From: UBA7805 sp036146215
GTDB taxonomy: Bacteria > Planctomycetota > Planctomycetia > Pirellulales > UBA7805
NCBI GenBank assembly: GCA_036146215.1
Contig: JAYYJN010000271.1
Span: 1 to 23,457, forward strand
Length of the DNA: 23,457 bases
Reading direction: 5' to 3'
Shown: one piece after another, positions 7,970-16,324 of the stretch
How positions within the stretch are numbered: position 1 is the stretch's first letter
How the letters are laid out: the number at the start of each line of letters is the position of its first letter
Notes under the pieces: generated by a model
Database searches by the model: none
Told to the model about the DNA's origin: nothing
The model's input: only the letters and a program-made list of their open reading frames with translations
Translations under genes and position numbers: made by a program

Positions 7970-7985
7970 ACACATCACAATGTGT
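7970..7985. promoter_or_regulatory. Perfect dyad in the asd leader
   Basis: ACACAT (7970-7975), CACA, then ATGTGT (7980-7985), located about 12 nt upstream of the asd Shine-Dalgarno. It could be an operator or a small leader hairpin. No T-run follows it in the direction of asd transcription, so it is not a terminator. Confidence 0.3.
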
Positions 7986-8122
7986 CACCGTTTGCCCTCA
8001 TACGATTGAATCACTGAAAGATCGAAATGAGGCAATCCTAGAAAAGTGCCCGAGCAAATCTCGCCCTTTTTGTATCAGCTCCCTCGCACGTCGCCCACCC
8101 GCAAGCCATTCTGCTGCCCACC

Positions 8123-8863
8123 CTAACCGGCACTCACGGCACCGGAAGAGCCTTCACGTTCCACAGTCGAATCCAGCCCTCCTCGTCGCGCGTGGACTTC
8201 AAGCATCACACGGTTAATAACCTCATTATTGCGTACAATGCAAATCCATAATGAATAGAGACAGTAACCAATAACGCATATGCCGGCAAGAGCCGCAAAG
8301 AGATGGGGCGTAACCCAGCGTGCGGTACCTGCCATGCCTGTGCCCGGGTCTGCAGCCGCGCCCAAAGCACTGATGCCAAGCACCGCCATCATGGCGCTAA
8401 GTGCCCAGGGAAAGGACTGCCGCTTTAGTCGCTGATTCTCTCGTACTAGTTCTGGCGCCAATCGATATGCCTCCACAACTTCGCGGCACCATCTGCCCGT
8501 GCCGATGAAATAGGTCACCGCAATACTGCAGACAAGCACCACCAGTAAAGAATTTCCAATTCCCATTAAAATATGGATCGATCCGGAGTGACGCTGACTG
8601 CGGAATGTTTCCCGATGCTGTTCAATGTTTGCGTCTAATTCTTTCAGATGGGCCGATTCAACCTTACTGGCCACCACCCCTTTTCCTTTTTTTTCATCCG
8701 CTACCTTTTTCCAGGCGGCAAGTGATTGATTTAAATCAAGGTTCAAGCCCCACCACATGCAAACGACGAGTGAGAGAAAGGTAAAAATTGAAAGAGAAGC
8801 GAATATTTTTGGCAAGGCTGGAATTACTCCGCGGAATGTCGTCGGGCTCTGCTCTGAATCCAA
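8123..8863 (-). CDS. Four-helix membrane protein of unknown function
   Basis: 246 residues. Hydrophobic segments are FASLSIFTFLSLVVCMWWG, ILMGIGNSLLVVLVCSIAVTYFIG, ALSAMMAVLGISALGAAAD and LFAALAGICVIGYCLYSLWICIV. Between helices 1 and 2 lies a charged, probably coiled-coil stretch of about 50 residues (LAAWKKVADEKKGKGVV onward). Helix 2 is followed by GRWCREVVEAYRLAPELVREN, a short basic/acidic helix. I recognise no catalytic motif and no named family. It lies 175 nt upstream of asd on the same strand and is divergent from pdxA, so co-function cannot be inferred. Confidence 0.72.
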   Translation of the reverse strand: MDSEQSPTTFRGVIPALPKIFASLSIFTFLSLVVCMWWGLNLDLNQSLAAWKKVADEKKGKGVVASKVESAHLKELDANIEQHRETFRSQRHSGSIHILMGIGNSLLVVLVCSIAVTYFIGTGRWCREVVEAYRLAPELVRENQRLKRQSFPWALSAMMAVLGISALGAAADPGTGMAGTARWVTPHLFAALAGICVIGYCLYSLWICIVRNNEVINRVMLEVHARRGGLDSTVEREGSSGAVSAG

Positions 8864-9023
8864 TTTGAAGGCGGTACGTTAAGTTCCACCTCTTAATTAT
8901 CTGAGTTGAGGAACGCATCGACAAGTGTCGGGACCAGAAGTCTTACCATAACGAGTGGAAATCATGATCTTTTATTTTGACATTCCCGGTGTTCAGGTTG
9001 ATGAAGGGACGTAAAATGAGGTT

Positions 9024-10094
9024 ATGAGTAATCCTCGGTTGGGCATCACAATGGGCGATCCCTCTGGCGTGGGGCCGGAGACGATAGTCAAGGCATGGCA
9101 GTCTCCTCAGGTCCACACGACTTGCAGGCCGGTGGTCATTGGTTCATCAAACGTGTTGCAGCGAGCAGTCAAACTGTTAGGTGCCGGGATCAGAGTCGTA
9201 CCGGTCGACGCAGTGACACAGATCACCGGCGACCCCACCACCCTGCCCTGTCTCGAAATAGAATCGAAAGCGGCTTGGGACGTTCCCCCTGCCCGCTGCG
9301 ATCCGAGAGGCGGACAAGCGGCATACGAGGCGGTAGTTTTGGCCGCTCATCTCGCAAAGACCCAGCAGATCGATGGCATCGTCACTGCCCCACTTAATAA
9401 GGCTGCGCTGCAGGCAGCGGGTCACCAGTATCCGGGGCACACGGAGCTTTTAGCCGATTGCTGCGAGGCTGAAAATACGGCGATGATGTTGTATCTGGAG
9501 AAAGAGAGAGAGGATCACTCCGGTTCAAGCCAAGCCTGGGGTGTGGTCCACACCACACTTCACATGGCAATGCGTGATATTTTCAAGCATCTCAGCACGA
9601 ACCGGATTGTGCGGTGTGCAGCGCTTGCCGATTCGGCAATGCGAAACCTCAAAACGCTTCCCGAAAATCAGTCGCCGAAAATAGGTATCTGCGCGCTCAA
9701 CCCACACGCCGGGGAAGATGGGTTATTCGGTGATGAAGAGCAGCAGATAATTGCGCCGGCAGTGACTTGGGCACTTCGGGAGGGACTGAACGTATCGGGC
9801 CCCTACCCTGCCGACAGCCTCGTTGCACAGGCCGATCGCGGCGCGTTTGATGTACTTGTTGCCATGTATCACGATCAGGGGCACATCCCGTTAAAACTTC
9901 TGGGTATGCATCGCGCGGTAAATATAACCCTCGGGCTACCGATCGTGCGAACAAGTGCCTCCCATGGAACGGCATTCGACCGAGCGTGGCAAGGAATCGC
10001 TGATGCTGGTGGTATGATTGCGGCCATTCGTTTAGCGGCCAAGCTGACGCGGCATTGCGATTTGACCTCCGTGGGTGCAAGTGAAGAGGGATAG
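9024..10094 (+). CDS. pdxA: 4-hydroxythreonine-4-phosphate dehydrogenase
   Basis: 356 residues, complete. PdxA oxidises 4-phosphohydroxy-L-threonine in the DXP-dependent pyridoxal phosphate pathway. Diagnostic segments in order are LGITMGDPSGVGPETIVKA at the start, VTAPLNKAAL with GHTELLA, GICALNPHAGEDGLFGDEE, MYHDQGHIPLKLL with the metal-site His, and LPIVRTSASHGTAFDRAW near the end. The protein begins directly with the family's N-terminal motif, so ATG 9024 is secure even though the upstream GAGG is very close to it. A histidine phosphatase follows within a few nucleotides. Confidence 0.97.
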   Translation: MSNPRLGITMGDPSGVGPETIVKAWQSPQVHTTCRPVVIGSSNVLQRAVKLLGAGIRVVPVDAVTQITGDPTTLPCLEIESKAAWDVPPARCDPRGGQAAYEAVVLAAHLAKTQQIDGIVTAPLNKAALQAAGHQYPGHTELLADCCEAENTAMMLYLEKEREDHSGSSQAWGVVHTTLHMAMRDIFKHLSTNRIVRCAALADSAMRNLKTLPENQSPKIGICALNPHAGEDGLFGDEEQQIIAPAVTWALREGLNVSGPYPADSLVAQADRGAFDVLVAMYHDQGHIPLKLLGMHRAVNITLGLPIVRTSASHGTAFDRAWQGIADAGGMIAAIRLAAKLTRHCDLTSVGASEEG

Positions 10095-10098
10095 CAGT

Positions 10099-10752
10099 TT
10101 GGATCAAGAACCCTCTGCTGCGGCAAACAGCCCGTGCACACTTTATTTAATTCGCCATGGGGCTACCGAAAACAACTTGTCTCATCCCCCGCTGCTACAA
10201 GGTTCCGGCGCAAATCCCGAGCTATCTGCCAAAGGACTCGCACAGGCCGAACGAACCGCTGCGCAGCTCTCGCAGACGTCGATTCAAGCCGTGTACAGCT
10301 CGCCTTTAAAAAGAGCGATGCAGACGGGAACCCCAATCGCCCGCACGCATGCCCTTACCTGCCGCGCTGTTCCGGAGTTAATAGAGGTTAATGTCGGCTC
10401 TTGGCAAGATCGTCATTGGTCAGAGATTGAAAAAAGCGAACCCGAGGCCTATCAGAATTTTATCCGCGACCCTGAAACACACCCTTATGCGGGAGGAGAG
10501 AGCTTCGGAGATGTTGCTTATCGCGTAATACCTATTTTTCAGCAACTGGTAGAATCTCATCCTGGGGAGACGATTGTTGTGATTGGCCACAACGTCGTTA
10601 ACCGGGTTTTTCTCGCGCACGTGGCGCACATTCCGCTTTCAAAATCTCGGGAAATCCGACAAGCGAATTGCGGCATCAACGTTATCAGGTATCACAAAAA
10701 AAAGTTGCAGTTGGTTACGATGAACGCCATGTTTCATCTCGCACCCACTTGA
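10099..10752 (+). CDS. Histidine phosphatase family protein (phosphoglycerate-mutase-like)
   Basis: About 217 residues. The phosphohistidine motif is LYLIRHGATENN, the catalytic acid region is VPELIEVNVGSWQD, and the second His motif is VVVIGHNVVNRVFL. These give the full branch-1 histidine phosphatase site. The closest functional types are cobalamin ribazole phosphatase (CobC) or broad-specificity phosphatases; the sequence alone does not decide. TTG 10099 is preferred because a GAGGG (10086-10090) lies 8 nt upstream. GTG 10075 or 10081 are in-frame alternatives and would overlap the pdxA end. Tight coupling to pdxA suggests one operon and perhaps a phosphorylated-cofactor substrate. Confidence 0.88.
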   Translation: MDQEPSAAANSPCTLYLIRHGATENNLSHPPLLQGSGANPELSAKGLAQAERTAAQLSQTSIQAVYSSPLKRAMQTGTPIARTHALTCRAVPELIEVNVGSWQDRHWSEIEKSEPEAYQNFIRDPETHPYAGGESFGDVAYRVIPIFQQLVESHPGETIVVIGHNVVNRVFLAHVAHIPLSKSREIRQANCGINVIRYHKKKLQLVTMNAMFHLAPT

Positions 10753-10852
10753 TTAAACGCTGCATCATTACATCTACCACTGGTCCGGGTGGCCCAGAAT
10801 ATCATCGGTAGAATCGGGTCACGCGAAGTCCGACGATGCATCCCGAAAGTCA

Positions 10853-11776
10853 TCATTTCGTAGCGTTGGATGCTTTACGAAGATAATCTTTGGTCACGTC
10901 AGTTGGTCGAATATCACTAGGCCGATCAAATTGGACGTCGTCAATTGCAGCGTCAAAGCGAATTTCCAGCAGTTCAAGGATTGCGATCGGCTCAAGCTGC
11001 GATTGTCCTTGTGGATTGCCTCCCAAATGCGTCAGAAATTCGAATCGATATGGAAACAACGTTTTTGCATCGAGCAATAGGCCGATCTCAGTCGGTGCCC
11101 AGGGAGGTAGTTGATCTCTCCGTCGGGAATTATCTCGCATTTCTTTACTTTGGCCCAACATCTGCTTCAGCATCGAATCTCGCCAGACTCCCCGCATCGC
11201 CCACACGGATTTTTCATTCCATTCGATCTTTACAGCGCGACCGAAGCGAAAACTATCTTGAATTCCTTGAAGCAAGCCTGCTAATCCTCGGATCCGCAGT
11301 GCGTCAAAACTGCCTGGATTGCCGAGCGAGTTCTGGGTGGGAATGCCTGCATCGCGCAGTCGCTGCAAATCAATCAATTTGAGCGTGCTCGTATCGGGCG
11401 TTTCCTCGAACAACCACAAACGGTTGCTATCATTAATCTGTGTGAGCGTGAATTTACCTGCCCTGCCCCGCAGAATCATCTCGGAGCGAACTTGGCGGCG
11501 GTCCAGCGGTCCCTTCTGCAGATAGGTGCCCGGGCCAAAAAGGTGATGCCCTCGTAAATGCACCTGAAGTCGGGTCGTCGCGGTAATGGATTGGTAATTC
11601 TCAAAAGCGGCAATTGCCGAGTCCAGCAAAACATCGCCGCTAGCATCGCTTGCGGACAGACCCTTTTTTTCCTCTCCAGAAAGCACCTGGCTACCCTGAT
11701 CAACCTGTCCAGCCGCGGTCATGGGCAAGCCGCCTGAGAGCAGAAGAATGGTCAAGATAGAAAATCTTTGACTCAT
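10853..11776 (-). CDS. Secreted LolA-like (possibly DUF1571-type) protein of unknown function
   Basis: 307 residues. An N-terminal signal peptide (FSILTILLLSGGLPMTAAG) has a likely cleavage after AAG. The mature part starts with a helix (LLDSAIAAFENYQSITATTRLQ) and continues with alternating beta-strand-like segments containing LYLQ-type and GKFTLTQ motifs, as in LolA/LppX-fold outer-membrane lipid-binding proteins. There is no lipobox Cys. Placement in the LolA-like fold is from the helix-then-sheet pattern, not from a signature, so it is tentative. The gene is divergent from the envelope-protein cassette at 12003, with 226 nt between them. Confidence 0.72.
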   Translation of the reverse strand: MSQRFSILTILLLSGGLPMTAAGQVDQGSQVLSGEEKKGLSASDASGDVLLDSAIAAFENYQSITATTRLQVHLRGHHLFGPGTYLQKGPLDRRQVRSEMILRGRAGKFTLTQINDSNRLWLFEETPDTSTLKLIDLQRLRDAGIPTQNSLGNPGSFDALRIRGLAGLLQGIQDSFRFGRAVKIEWNEKSVWAMRGVWRDSMLKQMLGQSKEMRDNSRRRDQLPPWAPTEIGLLLDAKTLFPYRFEFLTHLGGNPQGQSQLEPIAILELLEIRFDAAIDDVQFDRPSDIRPTDVTKDYLRKASNATK

Positions 11777-11867
11777 GGGGAATTCTTACGGGTTTTATCA
11801 AAGATATGGATTGTTTTGCACCGAAGAAAATGATCGAGGGCTCAAACAATCGAAGCCCCCGGCAAAA

Positions 11868-11886
11868 GGGGCACAAAGATTGCCCC
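11868..11886. repeat. Hairpin in the divergent intergenic region
   Basis: GGGGCA (11868-11873), seven nucleotides, then TGCCCC (11881-11886), flanked by A4 on one side and T4 after one mismatch on the other. A second small hairpin follows: GGACC (11902-11906), ACC, GGTCC (11910-11914). Both lie between the divergent genes at 11776 and 12003 and could be leader structures or binding sites. Confidence 0.35.
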
Positions 11887-12002
11887 ATTTTAAGGAGACC
11901 GGGACCACCGGTCCACGTCAGTTCAAAACAGGAATCGATGCTGTCGGGTAGGTTTTTCTCCGCTGAGAACAACTTCACAAGACGTCAACAGGGAATATAC
12001 GC

Positions 12003-13154
12003 ATGAAACTTCGCCGAATGTGTCTGCACACGCTACTCTTGCTTCTTGTTGTGGCGGCTAGCGGGTGCGGCCGCCATCACGTAAACAACCTGCCTCCGGC
12101 CAATATGCTGATGGAACCCGGACCTGGTGTAGGAGGTCCCGGTCCCGGGGTGATGCTCGGGCAACTACCAATGCCAGTACCCTATAAAATCTCGCAGGTC
12201 GCCTTCTCGGGACCCGATGGGATGCAGGTTTTTCACGATTCGACTGGACAGGGATTATTCGAATCTGAGCCTTTGATCGTTCCGGCACGCGAAAATTTTC
12301 CACAAGGGGCAATTTATCGTCTGAAGTTGACCAATGTCCCAGGTCGTTCGGGTGAAGAGTATTATCCAACACTCGAAGTCGGGCCGACGACCGCACGCAC
12401 AGAAGCATATCTCGCCCACAATGCAGTTCCGGTTCAATTTACATCGCAAGACTTTGACCAGGTACAAGGCGGAAACTTTGTGACAAAGGTAATTTATTTG
12501 CCTGATCCTGAATATCAACAACTGGCGCTTGCGGCAATCGAGACACTCGTGAGCACACGGCTTGATCCAGGCGTGGATCCGATTCAAGAGGCAGATCGTC
12601 GCGGTTCAATCCTAGCAATCGTACGCTTAGGAAATAAAATTCTCGACGGCACGGGAATGCTCGGTCCTGGATTTGACCCCAACTGCCCGGTAAATGGCGA
12701 AAGTGTGATCCGACAGGTGCAATATGAGGAGCCGATTGGTCCGGGTCGGGCAGCAATGCCGTTCGCCTCGCAAGGTTTCCCAGTGCCGGAGCAGAGCTTT
12801 CCGATTGCTCAAGGTGGACTCGGAATGACTCCGCCGCATTTGGCCGGAGTCACAGCGCCCCAATATGGCATGCCGATCACCGGTACGCCAATTGGCCTGC
12901 CCGGTCCGCCTCACATACCGCTTGGAGTTCCGGCAGGACTGCAATCGCACACAGTCAAAAACTGGACTCGGGTACACATGCCCGAACCAACCAAACGAGT
13001 ACGTATCAATGTCGAACAAAAACCGGGATACAGTTATCCCAAACCGGCCAGTCATGTAAGAATTGTCGAACAGGCCTCGCGGGATCACAAGCACGCTTTC
13101 CGTCAACCAGCGAAGGATCGCTACCAGTGGATGGGCGCACTATGCCCCTGGTAG
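12003..13154 (+). CDS. Exported lipoprotein, first member of a paralogous pair
   Basis: 383 residues. A type II signal peptide ends in the lipobox ASGC (Cys22), so the protein is lipid-anchored. A glycine/proline-rich linker (PGPGVGGPGPG) leads to a domain at about residues 88-213 with IYRLKLTNVPGRSGEEYYPTLEV, NFVTKVIYLPDPEY and ILAIVRLGNKI. The same domain occurs in the next gene (IYRLKVTHIP-like, MVTRVIYVEDPG, IAILRLGAR). The C-terminal 170 residues are proline/glycine-rich and then basic (PTKRVRINVEQKPGYSYPKP). I know no named function. The ATG at 12003 has AGGGA upstream. The position before the DUF11 lipoprotein suggests a shared cell-surface role. Confidence 0.82.
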   Translation: MKLRRMCLHTLLLLLVVAASGCGRHHVNNLPPANMLMEPGPGVGGPGPGVMLGQLPMPVPYKISQVAFSGPDGMQVFHDSTGQGLFESEPLIVPARENFPQGAIYRLKLTNVPGRSGEEYYPTLEVGPTTARTEAYLAHNAVPVQFTSQDFDQVQGGNFVTKVIYLPDPEYQQLALAAIETLVSTRLDPGVDPIQEADRRGSILAIVRLGNKILDGTGMLGPGFDPNCPVNGESVIRQVQYEEPIGPGRAAMPFASQGFPVPEQSFPIAQGGLGMTPPHLAGVTAPQYGMPITGTPIGLPGPPHIPLGVPAGLQSHTVKNWTRVHMPEPTKRVRINVEQKPGYSYPKPASHVRIVEQASRDHKHAFRQPAKDRYQWMGALCPW

Positions 13155-13224
13155 GGAACTAAGCACTTTCTGATGACATGGTAATTTTCGGAGGGGGGCT
13201 TCCTTCGTACAAATATCCAAGACA

Positions 13225-14031
13225 ATGGTCCACACGCTCCGTTTTGTCGCAGTTACCGACAGATGCCGTCGATCTTCTTTGATCCTCGGACTCGTGATAG
13301 CCCTGGTAAACTGTTTGTGCTGTATCTCATTGAGTCAAGCACAGCAGGTACACTATCGTCATCGCGGCGATATGCCACCGGGAGCGATTGGGCAATGGCA
13401 ACTGCAACGGGGCGGACCATTGCCTGGATATTTTCAACCCACCGAGATCATCGTTCCTTCCGGTTCGAAAGTTTCACTGGTGAGTGGATTTCAGTTCGAT
13501 GAAGCCGAGCAAAATCGGCGTCGCGCAGGTTTTCTAATTGGCCAAGTTTACCGATTAAAAGTGACGCATATACCGCTTTATGCAGGGGTCGAGGTTTTCC
13601 CCACAATCGAATTGATCGATCGGATATATCCACCTCCAGGTCGAAGCCTTGAGTTTCCGGTTCCCATTCAAATTACCGCAGACGACTTAAAGGAAGCGGT
13701 GCAAGGGAGAATGGTGACGCGGGTCATCTACGTGGAAGACCCCGGACACGCACTCCCCGCAATGCAAGAACCGCGTGAGTCAATTGCATTTGATGTCCGC
13801 CAAGGGCAAGATCCGCTCAAGGTGGCTGATTCATTAGGTCGGCCTATTGCGATTCTTCGACTCGGTGCCCGCGTGCCGGGGCCGCATGGTCCCTCACCAC
13901 AATTCGTTTATGGTTCACCCGTTTGGAAGCCATTTCCAAAGCTGCAGCATGGAAATTTCACGGACACAATCTCTGATTCTTCAAACACGGTTTTGACCGA
14001 CGGTCCTCGTAGTCTAACGGAGAGGCGATGA
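13225..14031 (+). CDS. Secreted protein, second member of the paralogous pair
   Basis: 268 residues. A basic N-terminus and hydrophobic core (LILGLVIALVNCLCCISL) end in SQA, a signal peptidase I site near residue 39, so unlike its paralog it has no lipobox at the expected place. Residues about 71-218 align with residues 88-213 of the upstream gene, including VYRLKVTHIPLYAGVEVFPTIEL, MVTRVIYVEDP and PIAILRLGARVPGP. The C-terminus is short and serine-rich. It starts 70 nt after the preceding stop, and its stop overlaps the next ATG by 4 nt (ATGA). The ribosome site is weak. Function unknown. Confidence 0.8.
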   Translation: MVHTLRFVAVTDRCRRSSLILGLVIALVNCLCCISLSQAQQVHYRHRGDMPPGAIGQWQLQRGGPLPGYFQPTEIIVPSGSKVSLVSGFQFDEAEQNRRRAGFLIGQVYRLKVTHIPLYAGVEVFPTIELIDRIYPPPGRSLEFPVPIQITADDLKEAVQGRMVTRVIYVEDPGHALPAMQEPRESIAFDVRQGQDPLKVADSLGRPIAILRLGARVPGPHGPSPQFVYGSPVWKPFPKLQHGNFTDTISDSSNTVLTDGPRSLTERR

Positions 14032-15164
14032 TGACTTTCGGATCCCGTCTGGAGGCAAGCTGGAAAGTCACCGTGATCCTTTTGGGCATGCTGATTCTGT
14101 GCTCCTGTCGGAACGTGCCATCGATCAACGCGCCAAGCACCGACGACCTCATGAACCGCGGGGCACCGGTTGCAAATGCAGATCTGCCCGCTTCAGCAGC
14201 CACTGGATTCTCCCCAGCATGTCAGACTTGGACGCCGCCGGGTATTGGGGGTCCCTGGCCGAAAGATGAGTATATTTGCGACGGTGGCGATCGTGACCGG
14301 GCGGTTCGAGTGGAGGCCGATTGGACCGTTAAAGGTCTGCATCTGGAAGATACGGTCGCCCACTTTGATACGCTCGATGGTGACACAATGGTCGCCGCAA
14401 GTAATCGCGTTTGTGTGTACGCTCCCCGCTTTGGATCGGTCCGGCTCTTACTAGGAGTCGATAGCTTCGAAGGGAAAGACTCGCTTGTGCGCCATGATGT
14501 CCCCGTCAAAGCTGTGACTGAAGAAGAGAGACTCGCCGCGAATACAACGCTTCAACAATTGCAGACCATTAGGGCGATCGGTGCAAAACGTCCGGGAACA
14601 CAACAACGCAACAGCCCGAGTCTTTTATTGGCGGGCGACGTCGGTGTTATCGAAGCAGAGGGCGGATTCAAACCCTATGAGAACTTTCGCATCCTGCGCG
14701 ATGGGCAGTACGAACTTGCTGAGAGCGCCAAGCTGAGCGAACAAACCGAAGCGGCAACAGTTTGGACGCTTGACAAAGGCGTGCAAATTGTTGTCGACGG
14801 AACCCCAGCAGAAGTTGCAACGGGCGACGCCCGAGCAGAGGCAACCTTCACGATCGATCACGAGAGCAAACCTGGGTTGCGGATTGTGAAAGTAGCCTCC
14901 GCATGTGCGGCCAAACCAGGAGAGATCGTCGAGTTTACACTCCGTTTAGATAATGTGGGCAACGAACCAGTAGGAAATGTTACGGTCATGGACAATCTGA
15001 CCACTCGGCTGCAGTATGTCGAAGGGAGTCAAACCGCATCGATTCCAACTCGATTTGTCACAGAAGTCAATGAAGGTGGCTCCCTGGTTGTTCGCTGGGA
15101 AATCGTTGATCCGATCGCTGCTGGTGACGGGGGAACGATCCGATTCAAATGCCGTGTCCGCTAA
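14028..15164 (+). CDS. DUF11-domain lipoprotein
   Basis: 378 residues. The signal peptide (VTVILLGMLIL) ends in the lipobox LCSC (Cys27), so the protein is lipid-anchored. The middle part has no family I can name. The C-terminal 97 residues (282-378) form a DUF11 beta-sandwich: KPGEIVEFTLRLDNVGNEPV, then VTVMDNLTTRLQYVEGS, VVRWEIVDPIAAGDGGTI and FKCRVR. DUF11 domains are found in large surface and adhesin-like proteins, where they act as spacers or binding modules. The start overlaps the upstream stop by 4 nt with GGAG just before it, so translation is coupled to the secreted paralog. The aminotransferase starts 15 nt downstream. Confidence 0.85.
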   Translation: MMTFGSRLEASWKVTVILLGMLILCSCRNVPSINAPSTDDLMNRGAPVANADLPASAATGFSPACQTWTPPGIGGPWPKDEYICDGGDRDRAVRVEADWTVKGLHLEDTVAHFDTLDGDTMVAASNRVCVYAPRFGSVRLLLGVDSFEGKDSLVRHDVPVKAVTEEERLAANTTLQQLQTIRAIGAKRPGTQQRNSPSLLLAGDVGVIEAEGGFKPYENFRILRDGQYELAESAKLSEQTEAATVWTLDKGVQIVVDGTPAEVATGDARAEATFTIDHESKPGLRIVKVASACAAKPGEIVEFTLRLDNVGNEPVGNVTVMDNLTTRLQYVEGSQTASIPTRFVTEVNEGGSLVVRWEIVDPIAAGDGGTIRFKCRVR

Positions 15165-15179
15165 TCGATTGGGAAATAA

Positions 15180-16298
15180 ATGGATCGTTCGAACCCGCCT
15201 CACCCATGGCTTGCGGATCGAACAATCCATTTCGATGGTTCGGGAATTCGACGGATTTTTGACCTCGCCGCGACCTTGAAAGATCCGGTAAACCTCTCGA
15301 TCGGGCAACCGCACTTTGATGTCCCCGAGGCAATTCAAGAGGCTGCCACAGAGGCGATCACGACCGGACGAAACGGATACTCTGCGACTGCCGGAATCGT
15401 TCCGCTTCGTGAAAAATTGCAATCCGTGCTTGATCGTCAATTCGGGCATGCCGACCGACGCGTGATGGTGACCAGTGGCACCAGTGGCGGAATTGTTTTG
15501 GCCATGATGGCCTTGGTCAATCCGGGCGACGAGATATTAATATTTGATCCTTATTTCGTGATGTACCAACCGCTTATTCAAGCAGTGGGAGGGACACCTG
15601 TTCTGATCGATACCTACCCTGATTTCGCAATCGATCTTGGAAAAATTGAGGCAGCCGTCACAGATAGAACAAAGCTGATTCTGGTCAACAACCCCAACAA
15701 CCCGACTGGGCAGATGACTCCGGTCAACCAAATAGAAGCGTTGGCCGAGTTGGCCAAGCAAAAGAACATTATTCTGCTGAGCGATGAAATATATAAGAGT
15801 TTTTGCTACGACGAATCGTTCACCTCCCCTGCCCTGTTTAATAGCCAAACCATCGTTGTAGATGGATTTTCAAAAACCTATGGCATCACGGGATGGCGGG
15901 TGGGGTTTGTCCATGGCCCCACCCAGATCATCGAGGCGATGGCGCGAATTCAGCCTTTCACCTTCGTATGTGCACCGCAACCGGCACAGTGGGCCGCAAC
16001 AACCGCTCTAGATATCGACATGTCGCATGCGGTGGATGCCTACCGGCAGAAACGTGATCACCTGGTCGAATCTTTGTCTGGACATTATGCGTTTTCTCCA
16101 CCCGGCGGTGCCTTTTATCTCTTCCCGCAGGTGCCACAGGGAACGGCTACTGACTTTGTCGCCCGCGCTATAGAAAAAAATCTTCTCATTATTCCAGGAG
16201 GCGTATTCAGCCAGCGCGACACACACTTCCGCATCTCTTTTGCGGTCAGCGATAACACCCTGCAGCGGGGCATTGATATTCTTCGACGCCTAGCCTGA
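15180..16298 (+). CDS. PLP-dependent class I/II aminotransferase
   Basis: 372 residues, fold type I, cytoplasmic. Visible elements are GYSATAGIVPLREKL, TSGTSGGI for cofactor phosphate, NNPNNPTG (170-177), the PLP ring contact SDEIY (Asp202), Schiff-base Lys232 in GFSKTYGITGWRVG, and the carboxylate-binding Arg in HFRISFAVS. The overall pattern fits the aspartate/aromatic aminotransferase group, but the substrate is not decided. The ATG is 15 nt after the DUF11 gene, with GGGA upstream, so it is probably the last gene of that operon, although its role is unrelated on its face. It is convergent with the H1-like-tail protein, with a 26-nt gap. Confidence 0.93.
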   Translation: MDRSNPPHPWLADRTIHFDGSGIRRIFDLAATLKDPVNLSIGQPHFDVPEAIQEAATEAITTGRNGYSATAGIVPLREKLQSVLDRQFGHADRRVMVTSGTSGGIVLAMMALVNPGDEILIFDPYFVMYQPLIQAVGGTPVLIDTYPDFAIDLGKIEAAVTDRTKLILVNNPNNPTGQMTPVNQIEALAELAKQKNIILLSDEIYKSFCYDESFTSPALFNSQTIVVDGFSKTYGITGWRVGFVHGPTQIIEAMARIQPFTFVCAPQPAQWAATTALDIDMSHAVDAYRQKRDHLVESLSGHYAFSPPGGAFYLFPQVPQGTATDFVARAIEKNLLIIPGGVFSQRDTHFRISFAVSDNTLQRGIDILRRLA

Positions 16299-16324
16299 CG
16301 GTCGCAGCGCATCGACGAGCCAAA

